Of a stretch of DNA of 33,986 nt, positions 33,937 through 33,986 are shown in pieces. The position numbers and the translations under genes were made by a program. This DNA comes from JAFGTP01 sp964472715 (GTDB lineage Bacteria > Fidelibacterota > UBA2242 > JAFGTP01): assembly GCA_964472715.1 (NCBI GenBank), contig CAYYMT010000036.1:1-33986 (forward strand), read 5' to 3'. The notes beneath the pieces were generated by a model. That model saw only the letters and a list, made by a program, of their open reading frames with translations. It searched no databases and was not told the DNA's origin. Numbering within the stretch: the stretch's first letter is position 1; each line of letters begins with the position of its first letter.

Positions 33937-33986
33937 AAAATAGTAGTTAAGCTGTTGATTATCACAAAAATTTTTTTTATAATTAT
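33937..33986. other. AT-rich region after dnaA
   Basis: The last 50 bases contain TGTTGATTA (33953-33961), a weak DnaA-box-like site, followed by an A/T-rich run. No hairpin or gene start is seen before the window ends. It could be the start of a dnaA-dnaN spacer or part of the origin. Confidence 0.3.

Noticed and set aside
33937..33986. Start of dnaN at the window end
   Set aside because: No start codon with coding sequence is present in the last 50 bases.
1..33986. tRNA or rRNA genes
   Set aside because: I saw no cloverleaf with TTCGANNC-type T-arm and CCA end, and no rRNA-like conserved blocks; a covariance search was not possible.

Overview
The window looks like a chromosomal draft segment (it has a 100-base N gap) from a Gram-negative bacterium. 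Evidence for an outer membrane is a C-terminal-Phe beta-barrel protein, lipoproteins and very large secreted beta proteins. The moderate-to-low GC, long Fn3 and putative-Ig surface proteins, an S9 dipeptidyl-peptidase-like protein and few strong Shine-Dalgarno sites fit the FCB group (for example Calditrichota or KSB1-like lineages). That placement is an inference from protein style, not from a marker alignment. The right end carries dnaA with an AT-rich, DnaA-box-like upstream region, so the window is probably origin-proximal.

Layout. (1) Bases 1-296 are non-coding and hold a cluster of small palindromes. (2) Bases 297-19743, minus strand, form one apparent operon of surface proteins, read right to left: a beta-barrel outer-membrane protein; a lipoprotein with 14 tandem putative-Ig (He_PIG) repeats; a giant secreted protein of about 3,750 residues; and a secreted protein with five Fn3 domains. 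Spacings are 11, 11 and 63 bases. Both large genes are split by a single-base frameshift of opposite sign. Frame correction gives open genes of 1,478 and about 3,753 codons. (3) A metallophosphoesterase lies at 19862-20599. (4) A three-gene operon at 20717-25510, read right to left, encodes a transglutaminase-fold lipoprotein whose catalytic Cys is Ala, a CHASE2 adenylate/guanylate cyclase, and an SH3-M48 periplasmic metalloprotease; a hairpin terminator ends it. (5) On the plus strand at 25656-28876 is a two-gene flavin/iron-sulfur amine or amino-acid dehydrogenase. (6) An AhpD-like CxxC protein follows at 29096-29431, and a strong two-stem hairpin separates it from a convergent S9 peptidase at 29504-32080. 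(7) The putative oriC and dnaA (TTG start) end the window.

How the parts may work together. The four-gene surface cassette may build one very large adhesive or filamentous surface structure, with the barrel as outer-membrane anchor or exporter and the repeat lipoprotein as linker. The cyclase operon places three extracytoplasmic-facing domains (pseudo-transglutaminase, CHASE2, SH3/M48) beside a cytoplasmic cyclic-nucleotide output, which suggests an envelope-sensing module. Neither role has been shown. These two cassettes are the best candidates here for undescribed systems.
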